49,354 nucleotides of DNA from an uncultured Atopobium sp. Its GTDB lineage: Bacteria; Actinomycetota; Coriobacteriia; Coriobacteriales; Atopobiaceae. The notes under the pieces are model-generated. The model had not been told where the DNA came from and made no database searches. It worked only from the letters and a program-made list of their open reading frames with translations. The position numbers and the translations under genes were made by a program. The DNA lies in contig CALIZS010000035.1 in NCBI GenBank assembly GCA_938028565.1, positions 1 to 49,354 of the forward strand, given 5' to 3'. Below, in pieces: positions 8,530-16,993 of the stretch (positions are counted from its first letter, which is position 1; every line of letters starts with the position of its first letter).

Positions 8530-8559
8530 AGGACGTGCCTCTTTTAAGAAGCACGTCCT
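8530..8559 (-). terminator. Probable terminator of the broken XRE gene
   Basis: AGGACGTGC and its perfect complement GCACGTCCT enclose 12 nt. On the minus strand it lies 36 bp after the end of the regulator gene and is followed only by a weak T-rich stretch (TTTACTGTTT). Confidence 0.5.
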
Positions 8560-8595
8560 ACATAAAGTTTCTTTATCTATAAAAGTAATCTAAAG

Positions 8596-8823
8596 CTATC
8601 GATACGTACGCAACGCATCGATAAGTTCGGAAGCTTCTATACCTAAGGCTTCGGCAAAAGAAAAAACTTCTCCGAGCTTAACGCCACGCTCACCTGATTC
8701 AACTTTTGATATGAATGCTTAATCTCCAGCAAGGTGCTCAGCAACCGCCTCTTGAGTAAGACGTTGCTTCTTTCGCAAATCGCGAAGGCACTGGCCCACT
8801 AATCTGTTAGATATCTGCTCCAT
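8596..8823 (-). pseudogene. XRE-family helix-turn-helix regulator broken by in-frame TAA
   Basis: Reading from the ATG at 8823, the frame gives MEQISNRLVGQCLRDLRKK and then the first helices of an HTH_3 domain (QRLTQEAVAEHLAGD). It stops at a TAA (8719-8721, codon 35) and continues in the same frame with AFISKVESGERGVKLGEVF and on to residue 75. Both sides of the stop fit one continuous XRE DNA-binding domain, and the interrupted position is commonly Gln in relatives, so CAA to TAA is the simplest cause. No start codon with a ribosome-binding site lies after the stop. The gene is probably inactive unless the stop is read through. It is too short in each half to be found as a normal gene. Confidence 0.8.
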
Positions 8824-8870
8824 AAGTGCAGCGTAAAACTATCAACTCAAATATGCCAAAATCGCATATT

Positions 8871-8913
8871 TTCTAAAAAAGAAATTCTCCCCGGTTAGTT
8901 AACGGGGAGAATT
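8871..8913 (-). terminator. Terminator of the DUF2207 gene
   Basis: On the minus strand the stem AATTCTCCCC / GGGGAGAATT (8883-8892/8904-8913) is followed by TTTCTTTTTT. It starts about 50 bp after the DUF2207 stop codon. Confidence 0.85.
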
Positions 8914-8963
8914 AAGACCTTTAAACGTTGCTTCTTGCAGTGTTTATTGAAGCGTTTATGGCG

Positions 8964-10946
8964 TTAGAAACCGCCACCGCCACCGCCACCGCCGAAGCCG
9001 CCTCCTCCGCCGCCGGAGAAGCCGCCACCAAAACCACCGCCGGAGCTTGAGTTAGAAGAAGCAAGTGCCGCTGTTGAGACGGAATGAGCAGCTGTAACGC
9101 TCTTAGTTACGCTCTCAATTGCATTGGTACGCATGCCATTTCCATAGTAATACCAGCTATAAACAGGCATAAACTGAGGATCTTTGAGCATCTCTGGCAT
9201 TGCAACTTTCAGCTGCTCGATAACCTTATCCGCAACACCAAGCGCAACCGCCATAACCAAAAGCCTATTCCAGAGAATAACATCGGTTGGAATTGCTTCG
9301 TGCAAGTTAGTGAACTCAGTAAGCCACTTTCTTAGCGCACGAGTCTTAGCAAGAGTCTCAACACCTTCTCTGTTCATTAAATCAAAAGAGCCAATGTTTA
9401 CAACTGCAATAAGGGCGGAAACGAAAAGAATGAACAAATGTAGTAATAGACTGCCAAATGAAACGTCTGCCATAACACCCATGAAAAATGCAGCAACAAA
9501 AACAAGAACATCAACAGCAATCAGAGCGCCAAGGATTCCTTTTCCATGGAACGGAATCTTATCTGTGCCAAACTTAGCAGCATAGCTAAGTTTGATAGGA
9601 CTCTCCCATGACTCATATGCTTTATTAAAATCTTCTGGATGCGATGAAGCATATTTACCAATTTGTTTCATGGTAACAGTAGTATTTACCGCTCCAGATT
9701 CTCCGGCTTTATCAAAGATTAACTTCATTGCCATACTATCAATCTTATTTGACAAAGTACTGCCTGGATAGAAGGATGGCTGACCTTCTACAAGGTCTTG
9801 AACCTTTGTAAGACAATAATCAGACTTCTCCATACCAAGGAAGTTTGTACTAACTGTCTTATTCAAGCTAATGTACTTTGAATCAGAAAGGTGCATAAGG
9901 GTTGCTGTCAGAGCATCTCCCTTTATTTCCTCACTGTTATAAAGCATGGAAAGGACTGCTGGGTGATCATTAGATGGGACATCTCTGTAATAAAGGTCAT
10001 TGAATTGAGGAGTCATGACCTTTTTGTATTTAATTCGTAACAGAATAGCTGCTACAACGGTGATAGCTGCAAATACTAATGGCGCATAAAGTATGAAAGC
10101 AACCTGAACTTTAGCAACCTCACGTTTATGATTTGCCTCATCAGCCCATGTTTGTTCCTCAGATAAGATACTGTTCATCTTATTTTGCTGAATGGGAGTT
10201 AGCCCAGAAACCCAATCGGTTGGGAATGTAATGCGAGCTTCCGCAAACTCATCAGTTCCCACGCCAGGGACTTTATAGACGACCGCATCATTTGTAATTT
10301 CTACATTTGCGTCCAGTGGACCATGTCCCCAGGCGCGAACAGTATCGCCAGCAACTATAGATTGTCCTGAAGGAACAGGAAGATGAATAGTAGCTGTTAC
10401 ATTGCGAGACTCTGAATCCCAGCCATCAGATACAAACTTCCAATATAATTCCGCAGTATCAGACCAGCTTGTTACAACATTAGTAATGTCATATTCAATA
10501 GTTATACGCGCAGATTCATCATCATGTGCTGAATAGATCTTCAAATTCAACATATCGCTTGACTGAGAGGAAACATAATACTCATCTGAGTTGGCACCAT
10601 TTCCATTTGAGTCTTTACTGTAAAGCTGACGCGTTCCTTGACTATCTTGAACAGTAACTGAAGTGATATTTATTTTAACGTCCTGCCCATTGTATTTATT
10701 CTTTCCAACGGGAAGATTCCAATAAACACCGTGATAACTTCCTCTGAAATAGAATGTACGAGTTTCTACAACATGCATCGTTCCATCTTTTTGAACTGTT
10801 GCATCAATATCTACTCTATCAACTGAAAGGTCACGTGCTAATGCTTTTGCTGGTGCAATTAGAAACGCAACAGCCAGAAGCATTACGCAAAGCGCAATCC
10901 TTACAAACTGGCTCTTTTTAGAAGAGCGAAGCGAGACTTTATACAT
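8964..10946 (-). CDS. DUF2207 membrane protein with glycine-rich tail
   Basis: A 660-residue protein with a signal peptide (about residues 15-37), an extracytoplasmic DUF2207 domain (roughly 40-270, beginning RDLSVDRVDIDATVQKDGT), one membrane helix near 285-305, a cytosolic segment, and two more helices near 480-530. It ends with a low-complexity tail of Gly and Phe (last 35 residues). This architecture is common in actinobacteria and firmicutes, and the function is not established. The ATG has AAAGGAG upstream. The gene lies alone after the Tad operon and has a strong terminator, so it is probably independent of the pilus genes. A role in the cell envelope is inference from topology only. 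Confidence 0.82.
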   Translation of the reverse strand: MYKVSLRSSKKSQFVRIALCVMLLAVAFLIAPAKALARDLSVDRVDIDATVQKDGTMHVVETRTFYFRGSYHGVYWNLPVGKNKYNGQDVKINITSVTVQDSQGTRQLYSKDSNGNGANSDEYYVSSQSSDMLNLKIYSAHDDESARITIEYDITNVVTSWSDTAELYWKFVSDGWDSESRNVTATIHLPVPSGQSIVAGDTVRAWGHGPLDANVEITNDAVVYKVPGVGTDEFAEARITFPTDWVSGLTPIQQNKMNSILSEEQTWADEANHKREVAKVQVAFILYAPLVFAAITVVAAILLRIKYKKVMTPQFNDLYYRDVPSNDHPAVLSMLYNSEEIKGDALTATLMHLSDSKYISLNKTVSTNFLGMEKSDYCLTKVQDLVEGQPSFYPGSTLSNKIDSMAMKLIFDKAGESGAVNTTVTMKQIGKYASSHPEDFNKAYESWESPIKLSYAAKFGTDKIPFHGKGILGALIAVDVLVFVAAFFMGVMADVSFGSLLLHLFILFVSALIAVVNIGSFDLMNREGVETLAKTRALRKWLTEFTNLHEAIPTDVILWNRLLVMAVALGVADKVIEQLKVAMPEMLKDPQFMPVYSWYYYGNGMRTNAIESVTKSVTAAHSVSTAALASSNSSSGGGFGGGFSGGGGGGFGGGGGGGGF

Positions 10947-11001
10947 GGAAACTCCTTTATGTTACTTTCGCAACTCTTCCTAAAAGGATACCACGTACTA
11001 A

Positions 11002-11274
11002 TTAATCTGCTGGTGAATATGAGTTATCCAATTCAAACAAAGCAGGTGGCAGTCCTTTATCCCACTCCTCTCCTACTTCCTCAGAAAGCAAATACTCATC
11101 AGTTTCTATAAAAGGAAGGCTAGCAATTCTTTTATTTCTTGATGTTTCGAGATTGCATACAAGCGAGCTTGGGCCGCTGAAGTCTAGAAGGCACCCGTAA
11201 CAAATTCTCATGTCCTGAAATAACTTTTCTCCGCATCTGGGGCAAATTTTGACGGAGTAGTTTTCTATAGCCAT
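11002..11274 (-). CDS. Zinc-ribbon protein at the end of the Tad operon
   Basis: A 90-residue protein with CPRCGEKLF and CYGCLLDF, two Cys pairs that should bind one zinc, followed by an acidic C-terminal half. The ATG at 11274 has AAGGAG five bases upstream. An ATG seven codons earlier lacks a good site. Its first 143 bp overlap the DUF192 gene in another frame. It is the last gene of the Tad run, and homologues at the same place are expected but were not checked. It could bind a partner protein or nucleic acid. Confidence 0.6.
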   Translation of the reverse strand: MAIENYSVKICPRCGEKLFQDMRICYGCLLDFSGPSSLVCNLETSRNKRIASLPFIETDEYLLSEEVGEEWDKGLPPALFELDNSYSPAD

Positions 11275-11653
11275 AGCGACTCCTTCTTTCAACATTGCTT
11301 TCCTCGGTACTTATTTCTTGAATTAGCACTTTCTGTCCCACTTCAAACCATGGGAAATCATCAACTGATGGTCTTTCAAATGTGCAATAGGCACCCACGC
11401 AGCTATGAATTTGCTTAGGCTGTACTTGTCTTCGAATTTTTAAAATTTCTCCGTGATCATCTGCAAATGCAATATCAATCGGATACGTCATTCCAAAAGT
11501 ATGAACTGAAGAGCACCTCAGAAGTAATACTGGAGGAGCTGTTATCTCGGTACCCAAAAGCCCAACGAACTTTTCGAAGCCCCCTTGTAACAATTCAAAA
11601 ATCTGTTCAGAATTAGGGACTTCTTCTATCGAAACTTGTACGTTCATTTTCAA
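11132..11653 (-). CDS. DUF192 protein with an out-of-frame C-terminal extension
   Basis: The first 115 residues form a DUF192 domain (LLRCSSVHTFGMTYPIDIAFADDHGEILKI, then a Cys-containing loop and VGQKVLIQE). DUF192 proteins are small soluble or exported beta proteins of unclear function. The frame then stays open for about 50 very basic residues while it overlaps the zinc-ribbon gene. That tail has the look of an alternate-frame shadow, so the functional protein may effectively end near residue 120. The start overlaps the preceding TadE-like gene by four bases (ATGA). The gene lies inside the Tad operon, which suggests a role in pilus assembly or surface export, by inference. Confidence 0.7.
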   Translation of the reverse strand: MKMNVQVSIEEVPNSEQIFELLQGGFEKFVGLLGTEITAPPVLLLRCSSVHTFGMTYPIDIAFADDHGEILKIRRQVQPKQIHSCVGAYCTFERPSVDDFPWFEVGQKVLIQEISTEESNVERRSRYGYRKLLRQNLPQMRRKVISGHENLLRVPSRLQRPKLACMQSRNIKK

Positions 11654-12108
11654 ATCACAACTCCCGACCTATAAGGACTAACAACAATTGAGGTTGTATG
11701 GGTAAGACATAGAGGAGACTCTAGTGACACTAAAGGGAGACGCAGGGTATGTGGCCAAGGCTTGTACTTAAGAGTTACTTGATATTTAGGAAAAACAGAG
11801 ACCATATTTCCAATCCCCTCCCTTTCTCCCTCCGATGAGACAACAATGTCGCAACTGTCATCGCAATTAAGAGCAGTTCTTATTCTTTGAGCTAGGTTTT
11901 CTGGAGCATCTTCATTAGCTGAATGACTAGAGGAAATCCCATGAACAATAATTTGATCCGCCGCAACACGATCAAACTTTGAGCACATATCTGCAAACTT
12001 AAATAGATTGATTGCAATTAGAGCAACCACTAATACAACCGGAAGAACCAATGCAGTCTCAACAAACATCTGCCCTTTCTGGCAACAAAGAAATTTCATT
12101 TTTCTCAT
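11650..12108 (-). CDS. TadE-like pilus assembly protein
   Basis: A 152-residue protein with the TadE-type N-terminus: a short basic stretch, then GQMFVETALVLPVVLVVALIAINLF with the conserved Glu five residues after the Gly. This is a class III-like prepilin signal followed by one membrane segment. The remaining part is predicted outside the membrane. TadE-like proteins are minor pilins needed for Flp pilus assembly. The gene overlaps its neighbours by four bases on each side, which points to translational coupling. Confidence 0.72.
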   Translation of the reverse strand: MRKMKFLCCQKGQMFVETALVLPVVLVVALIAINLFKFADMCSKFDRVAADQIIVHGISSSHSANEDAPENLAQRIRTALNCDDSCDIVVSSEGEREGIGNMVSVFPKYQVTLKYKPWPHTLRLPLVSLESPLCLTHTTSIVVSPYRSGVVI

Positions 12109-14162
12109 GTGCCACCAAACACTTTCTTAACATCAATTTCTAAAGGAATCTCAATATCAAGAACAGGAATGGTCAATTTCGCGATTGTTATTTTGTCAGG
12201 TAAATACTGGAGAGAAAACGCACCAAGTGACCGAACTAAAGCAATCGGGTCTGATGTATTGGGTATTTTCTGGACTAGCTCACGAATCGTTGATTCTTTC
12301 TCAAAGCCAGCTTGTTTCAAAATTCTTTCTGTATTAACAAGAACAGGCTTCATTTGTCTTAAATCGCTCGGCTCTAATCCGGCATCAACAACTATTTGCT
12401 TTAAGGCACTCTGTAATTTGGAACCAACGCTTCCACCTGTTATTCCATCAATATCATCAAGAAATTCTGATAGTTTAGAAGACCAAGAAGTTACGCCATC
12501 CCCATATGAGATTAAAAGAGATCCCCACAAGCTCATTACTTTATCTATAGTTTGTCCGATAAACCCTCCCCTCCTTTCAACCTGGTCAAAAAAGCTTGAA
12601 AGAACGTTATTTGTAGATGAGTTATCTGGGGCAAGTACTGCACCAGATATTGCATATCCTTCTGGGAGAAAAACCGACTGCTCAAGCGTTCCCAAACTTC
12701 CTTGGAATTCTGGAGATGAGCCACCTCTTCTCACAAATGAAATACAACCCCAAGCACCTGGCGGACATAATCTGGGTCTAGCAACCTTCAAAGCATCAAG
12801 TGCTTTTTGAAATAAACCTGTTGATTTATCTGCAGCTTCGGACAACTCCTTTTGTAAATCTTTTATTTGTTGTCGCGATGATTCATAAACTTCGGACTCT
12901 TCTACTACGATCTTCCAGTAATACTCAAACCCGTTATCAATATTTGTTGAGGCAGATGCCACCCTTCCCACATCACCACTTGTAAAATGACAATGTTGAC
13001 ACTCACGAATCGCTCCAGAGTCTAAATCTTGTAACGACGCAAATCCCGCGCTTTCTCCAGTTGCACCTGGACAGGACATGTGAGCATGAATGGTTTTCTC
13101 GCCATTTTCATAAGTACAAGGCCAAATAGGCTTTAGATACAGGTCTGTTTTCTTTGTCTCCTCTAAGTTATGTGGCAATCGAGGTAAATCCATATCAACC
13201 TCACCATCAGCTGTTTCTTTATAAAATCCTTTAGAAAGTTCCTGGTGTGCAAAGTTATAAAAAGCTTTTCGTATGGCTGAATCACGCAATTCTTCTGCGG
13301 TACTTCCATTGACAGTTTCTTGATCATATCGAGCTCTGTAATATGTTCTTGCTCGCTTTAAAACGATACCGAACGTCCAAGAGGTTGGTGACGGGATAGA
13401 TGGATTGATATCCCCAGAAAGACCAGCAAGATGCTCCGCTCTCTCACGCATAGAATACGGACTTCCACCACAATCTGCCTCCCACGCCCTACGTTTAGAT
13501 GACTCTGCTTTACTCTGCAACTCTTCAATTTTTCTTGCTATTTCCTGTAATAGCTCGCTCTGCTCTTTTAATTCATCTGATGAGACATCACTATTTAAAT
13601 GTCCAAAATTAGACTGCGATTGAGCAGGAAATAAAAGTGCTGATCCTATAAAGTTTCCAGTATCAGTAGAGTTCTTTTGTATACAAGAGCTCGCTGCCAT
13701 TGCCGCAAAAACTGGAAGCATTTTCTCAGTTGTTTCTAAACCTTCACAAGCTGAAGTAGCAAATTTTTTACGAGCTTCAAGTGTCTTAAAACCCGCATCA
13801 CACAATTTGGAGCCTGCTGATGCTAAACCTGGAACACACGAAGCCACCAATCCAGCGCCAACACACAATAAACCCGACAATCCAAGGCTTAAGATGCTTG
13901 CATCAATTACCTGCGCAATAGTTGTATATTTAGCTACGACATTTTCTCCTGCCATAGAAGCCGCGTCTGCTATTGACTGAGTTTTGTATGCCCTCGATGA
14001 GACCCATGCAACTGATACCAGCGCAAATACAAGAGCTAGACATACCAAAAGAGCACTTGCAAAAGCAATCGACGTAATACCGCCTGTATCGTCTATAAAC
14101 ATGGAAAGTCCAAGCCTTATTTTCTTATGTTTGTCCTTTCCAAAAGGCAATCCAATCTGCAT
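12105..14162 (-). CDS. Large TadG-like Tad-locus protein with Cys/His cluster
   Basis: A 685-residue protein with an N-terminal membrane segment (about residues 27-57, DDTGGITSIAFASALLVCLALV) and a large extracytoplasmic part, a layout of TadG-like proteins. A second hydrophobic stretch is near residues 85-120. A middle segment contains HAHMSCPG and, further on, ECQHCHF, a Cys/His cluster that could bind metal. Coiled-coil-like regions flank it (around residues 195-235 and 415-445). The ATG at 14162 has GAGGG five bases upstream. A TTG four codons earlier is less likely. The start overlaps the upstream TadE gene by 38 bp. TadG proteins are thought to link the pilus to the envelope, and this role is inferred from context. 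Confidence 0.6.
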   Translation of the reverse strand: MQIGLPFGKDKHKKIRLGLSMFIDDTGGITSIAFASALLVCLALVFALVSVAWVSSRAYKTQSIADAASMAGENVVAKYTTIAQVIDASILSLGLSGLLCVGAGLVASCVPGLASAGSKLCDAGFKTLEARKKFATSACEGLETTEKMLPVFAAMAASSCIQKNSTDTGNFIGSALLFPAQSQSNFGHLNSDVSSDELKEQSELLQEIARKIEELQSKAESSKRRAWEADCGGSPYSMRERAEHLAGLSGDINPSIPSPTSWTFGIVLKRARTYYRARYDQETVNGSTAEELRDSAIRKAFYNFAHQELSKGFYKETADGEVDMDLPRLPHNLEETKKTDLYLKPIWPCTYENGEKTIHAHMSCPGATGESAGFASLQDLDSGAIRECQHCHFTSGDVGRVASASTNIDNGFEYYWKIVVEESEVYESSRQQIKDLQKELSEAADKSTGLFQKALDALKVARPRLCPPGAWGCISFVRRGGSSPEFQGSLGTLEQSVFLPEGYAISGAVLAPDNSSTNNVLSSFFDQVERRGGFIGQTIDKVMSLWGSLLISYGDGVTSWSSKLSEFLDDIDGITGGSVGSKLQSALKQIVVDAGLEPSDLRQMKPVLVNTERILKQAGFEKESTIRELVQKIPNTSDPIALVRSLGAFSLQYLPDKITIAKLTIPVLDIEIPLEIDVKKVFGGT

Positions 14163-14601
14163 AAGAACCCTCAATCCAATCTGGATACGTGCTAGCAGAT
14201 AAACTAGATCTCAAAACAATTCCTTGATCATCCGTCTGCCCTGCAAGGAATAAACACCAGCCTATTGGCGGCATTGCTGCCACATGACCCGTAATTTCAA
14301 TCAGGACATCTTTTTCTTTTTTATCAATAGAGATATTCCAGTCCTCATCTCCACCCTTATGGAATAGAGGTATCTCCGGTATAGCCTTAAGTCTGCGTTT
14401 GATATAGGACTCTATTAACTCAGTATCAGAAGACGTTGTTGCTACTCTTAATCCTTCTGCACAGGCTCCATCCATAACTGTCTTTGTATAGAGAATGCAG
14501 ATAGGTTCTACAAGAAATGCAATAATCATCAGAATAACTGGAAATAACAGCGCCGCTTCTACTGACGCTTGACCAGCATTCTGTTTAAAACGAGAGAACA
14601 T
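14125..14601 (-). CDS. TadE family minor pilin
   Basis: A 158-residue protein beginning with a short basic stretch and GQASVEAALLFPVILMIIAF, the TadE signature with the Glu after the cleavage Gly. One membrane segment follows and the rest should be outside. TadE is a minor pilin processed by the Tad prepilin peptidase. The gene overlaps the small pilin-like gene before it by 17 bp and the TadG-like gene after it. No prepilin peptidase gene is visible in this window, so processing must rely on one encoded elsewhere. Confidence 0.75.
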   Translation of the reverse strand: MFSRFKQNAGQASVEAALLFPVILMIIAFLVEPICILYTKTVMDGACAEGLRVATTSSDTELIESYIKRRLKAIPEIPLFHKGGDEDWNISIDKKEKDVLIEITGHVAAMPPIGWCLFLAGQTDDQGIVLRSSLSASTYPDWIEGSYADWIAFWKGQT

Positions 14602-14833
14602 CTTTTGCTAAATCTAAAAGAGAGTCATGCATAGTATGTGAAGCAGCTTGAGTGGCCAGTTGAACAACTGCTCCATTTTGCACAAAATGATAAATCACAC
14701 CAAGAGACGTAATGACAATCAAGCACGAAAATAAAACTAAGGCATATTCAAGCGTTGCTTGTCCTTGTGTATTCTTAACCCCTAGTTTGATTCTTCTAAT
14801 AGATTCTTTACATCTTGAGTAGAGATATGACAT
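14585..14833 (-). CDS. Small pilin-like Tad protein
   Basis: An 82-residue protein with a 22-residue basic leader followed by GQATLEYALVLFSCLIVITS, a class III prepilin-like signal with the Glu at position +5. A short hydrophilic C-terminus follows. It is shorter than TadE and longer than Flp, so it may be a minor pilin or a TadE-like pseudopilin. The ATG has GGAGGG seven bases upstream. The first 52 bp overlap the preceding gene in another frame. Confidence 0.6.
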   Translation of the reverse strand: MSYLYSRCKESIRRIKLGVKNTQGQATLEYALVLFSCLIVITSLGVIYHFVQNGAVVQLATQAASHTMHDSLLDLAKDVLSF

Positions 14834-15246
14834 GTTGAGACCCTCCTTATCTCTCCCTGATCAGAAATAGTCACAAGCTCCGACCAATTTCCACCATTAA
14901 CCAAACAGCTCCATACATTGCCAGCTAGATCTATATATCCGGAATAAACAAGTACACAATCAGCTCTTTGTTGATAGCTCTCTAAAACACTTTGTGCTTC
15001 GTCTTGAATGGTTTCTTTACTATCTCGTTGTACAGAATTATGCTCAAATAAATCTTTTGCAGCTTCATATGAGATTGGCTGTTCATCAGATCTTTTTTCT
15101 ACTCTATATTTCTGAGTTTGTGCGTAATCTGAGCTTGTATTTGATGAATCAGCCTGTTTTCTTGGTAAGAAAAGAAACGCAGCAGCTAGCAAACATACAG
15201 TGGCAATAATAAACACAGAATAAGCAGCAGTGCTTTTCTTACTCAT
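14782..15246 (-). CDS. Unknown membrane-anchored protein within the Tad operon
   Basis: A 154-residue protein with one N-terminal membrane segment (about residues 8-28, VFIIATVCLLAAAFLFLP) and a hydrophilic extracytoplasmic part. The C-terminal half (residues 95-140, VLVYSGYIDLAGNVWSCLV) looks like a small beta domain with two Cys. I do not recognise a family. The start overlaps the flp stop by four bases, so it is coexpressed with the major pilin. It could be a pilin chaperone, an assembly factor or an unusual minor pilin. Confidence 0.55.
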   Translation of the reverse strand: MSKKSTAAYSVFIIATVCLLAAAFLFLPRKQADSSNTSSDYAQTQKYRVEKRSDEQPISYEAAKDLFEHNSVQRDSKETIQDEAQSVLESYQQRADCVLVYSGYIDLAGNVWSCLVNGGNWSELVTISDQGEIRRVSTCHISTQDVKNLLEESN

Positions 15247-15431
15247 AGAGAATTAATTCCAGATGTAATTGCTTCCCAAAGTTCAGAAACTTTACCCTTA
15301 AAAGCAATGATTGCGACAATTGCAATAACTACAAGTACACCGACTAAAATTGCATACTCTGTAGTTCCTTGTCCTGATTCATCTTCTTTTAAGTCTCGAA
15401 GATACCTAAAAAATTGATATAAATACATCAT
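15243..15431 (-). CDS. flp: Flp-family type IVb major pilin
   Basis: A 62-residue protein with a leader ending at Gly20 of SGQGTTEYAILVGVLVVIAI. The Gly, the Glu at mature position +5 and the following Tyr define a Flp-type prepilin, and the hydrophobic segment and short tail fit the usual 50-70 residues. After cleavage it should assemble into the pilus fibre used for adhesion and biofilm formation. It lies between tadC and the unknown membrane gene. AGGA lies six bases before the ATG. Confidence 0.88.
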   Translation of the reverse strand: MMYLYQFFRYLRDLKEDESGQGTTEYAILVGVLVVIAIVAIIAFKGKVSELWEAITSGINSL

Positions 15432-15446
15432 CGTCTTTCCTTTCTC

Positions 15447-16061
15447 CTAAGAAGAAAATGCAGGCCCAAGTAAAGGACCTAAAATTGCAAGTAACATTGC
15501 TGGAACAATTAGCGTTCCCAGAGGGATGAGCATTTTAATTGGGATTTTTTCGATTTCCGTTTCCAGTAAGGAACGTTGCTCATCTCGAAGAACTGAAGCC
15601 TGTCTATCTAATATTTCTGCAAGAGGAGTTCCAAAAGTAAGCGCCTCATTTACAACAGTCGCAAAACTTTTAAGTGAAGGAACTCCCACTCTGGCAGCCA
15701 TCTGATTGAGAGCTTCTTCACGAGTAGTAGCACCAAGCTTCCAAGTCATATGAGCATTTGAAAGCTCTTTTGATAGCTCGCCGGATTCTCGTAAACAATA
15801 CAAATCTAGTGCCGAATCAAAGGATAGCCCTGACGACAGTCCAAGAATCAAAATATCAATCATTTCTGGCATCTCGCGTAGACATGATTTTCTTGTAAAC
15901 TCTAACTTCGCTCGACGACTCACTCTCCTGTGACCTTTTACACCTCTCATAATTTGCTGGCAATAACGCTGAAAATCAAAATGATTCAAATTTACGGGCA
16001 TAACCAAGACGAGAATGGCTATGCATAATGCAAATGCTAAAGAGCAAATTAGATCTATCAC
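15447..16061 (-). CDS. tadC: TadC inner-membrane assembly protein
   Basis: A 204-residue membrane protein with a type II secretion system F domain (REMPEMIDILILGLSSGLSFDSALDLY, then the second half PIKMLIPLGTLIVPAMLLAILGP). It should form the membrane platform with TadB. The GTG at 16061 is preceded by AAAGGAG at seven bases and overlaps the tadB stop (GTGA). A longer reading to 16223 would run deep into tadB and is rejected. Confidence 0.8.
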   Translation of the reverse strand: MIDLICSLAFALCIAILVLVMPVNLNHFDFQRYCQQIMRGVKGHRRVSRRAKLEFTRKSCLREMPEMIDILILGLSSGLSFDSALDLYCLRESGELSKELSNAHMTWKLGATTREEALNQMAARVGVPSLKSFATVVNEALTFGTPLAEILDRQASVLRDEQRSLLETEIEKIPIKMLIPLGTLIVPAMLLAILGPLLGPAFSS

Positions 16062-16993
16062 TTCATTACTCCTTTCATAATGCTTCGAATAATCAAAAGA
16101 GCAATACAGTCCATGGCCAGCGCAATCACTGTGCATATAACGCCTGATGGCGTAAATAAACCCTTTTGAAAGTCTGGTGATATAAGCGACAAAACAATCA
16201 ACAGAACAACGGGGAGAAGACATACAATTCGAGCAGATAATCTAACTTGAGCAGTCTTTGTTGCTATAAGTCTTTGATTCTTCTCTTGTAATTCAACTAA
16301 CTCGGCAGTTTTTTGTAACAGACTCTTAAGCGGAGAGCCCGTTCTGTGTGAAATTACCAAAGCGCTAGCCAACAAATTAACACCCGGAGCATCCAGTCTC
16401 TCCGCCAAGTCTTCAATAGCTTCTTCAATAGGAAAACCGCACTTAATCTGCATGTCTGCAATACAAAAATTTTCTGATACAACACCTTCTGTATGTTTAC
16501 TGACATATTCAATGGATTGTGAAAGTGTGAGACCTGACCCAAGAGCAACAGCAATAGTTCTAAAAATTGAAGGCATCATATGGGCAATTTCTAAAGCAGA
16601 CTTATGCTTAGCGTGTTCATAGAGAAAATAAGGACCTAGAAATAACAAGAGAAGACCGCAAAACAGACCAATTACAGACTCAAATAAAATGCCAAACAGA
16701 ACTGATGCAGCTATATCACTAATAAAAAACAGTACGAAGGCATCACTGACTAAGGTGATTTCATATTTGTAAAGAAAGCGATTACGTAGCTGTATTGATG
16801 CATAAGAAAAAGGTTCCCATTTGAGCAGGTACTGCACAAAAATACTATTGCGTGCAAATTGAAAAAGGTAACCCACATAACCTGTTATTCGTGCACTTAT
16901 TTGAGAGGCAGCTTTTTCTTCACCGTTACATATAAAAAAATAAATAATTACTCCAAAAGCACCTCCTGTGATCGTGGAAGTAATGACATCCAT
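16058..16993 (-). CDS. tadB: TadB inner-membrane assembly protein
   Basis: A 311-residue membrane protein with an N-terminal helix, a pair of helices near residues 90-135, a type II secretion F domain (IAHMMPSIFRTIAVALGSGLTLSQSIEYVS, with GSPLKSLLQKTAELVELQ in its second half) and a C-terminal helix pair. It pairs with TadC as the platform for pilin extraction by the TadA ATPase. GGAGG lies seven bases before the ATG. The start overlaps the tadA end by 46 bp. Confidence 0.82.
   Translation of the reverse strand: MDVITSTITGGAFGVIIYFFICNGEEKAASQISARITGYVGYLFQFARNSIFVQYLLKWEPFSYASIQLRNRFLYKYEITLVSDAFVLFFISDIAASVLFGILFESVIGLFCGLLLLFLGPYFLYEHAKHKSALEIAHMMPSIFRTIAVALGSGLTLSQSIEYVSKHTEGVVSENFCIADMQIKCGFPIEEAIEDLAERLDAPGVNLLASALVISHRTGSPLKSLLQKTAELVELQEKNQRLIATKTAQVRLSARIVCLLPVVLLIVLSLISPDFQKGLFTPSGVICTVIALAMDCIALLIIRSIMKGVMK

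Noticed and set aside
12109..12810. Open frame of 233 codons on the plus strand
   Set aside because: It is antisense to the TadG-like gene, whose frame, starts and overlaps fit the operon.
15447..16223. Longer TadC start at 16223
   Set aside because: It would overlap tadB by 166 bp, and the added sequence is Cys/Tyr-rich and unlike TadC. The GTG at 16061 has a good ribosome-binding site.
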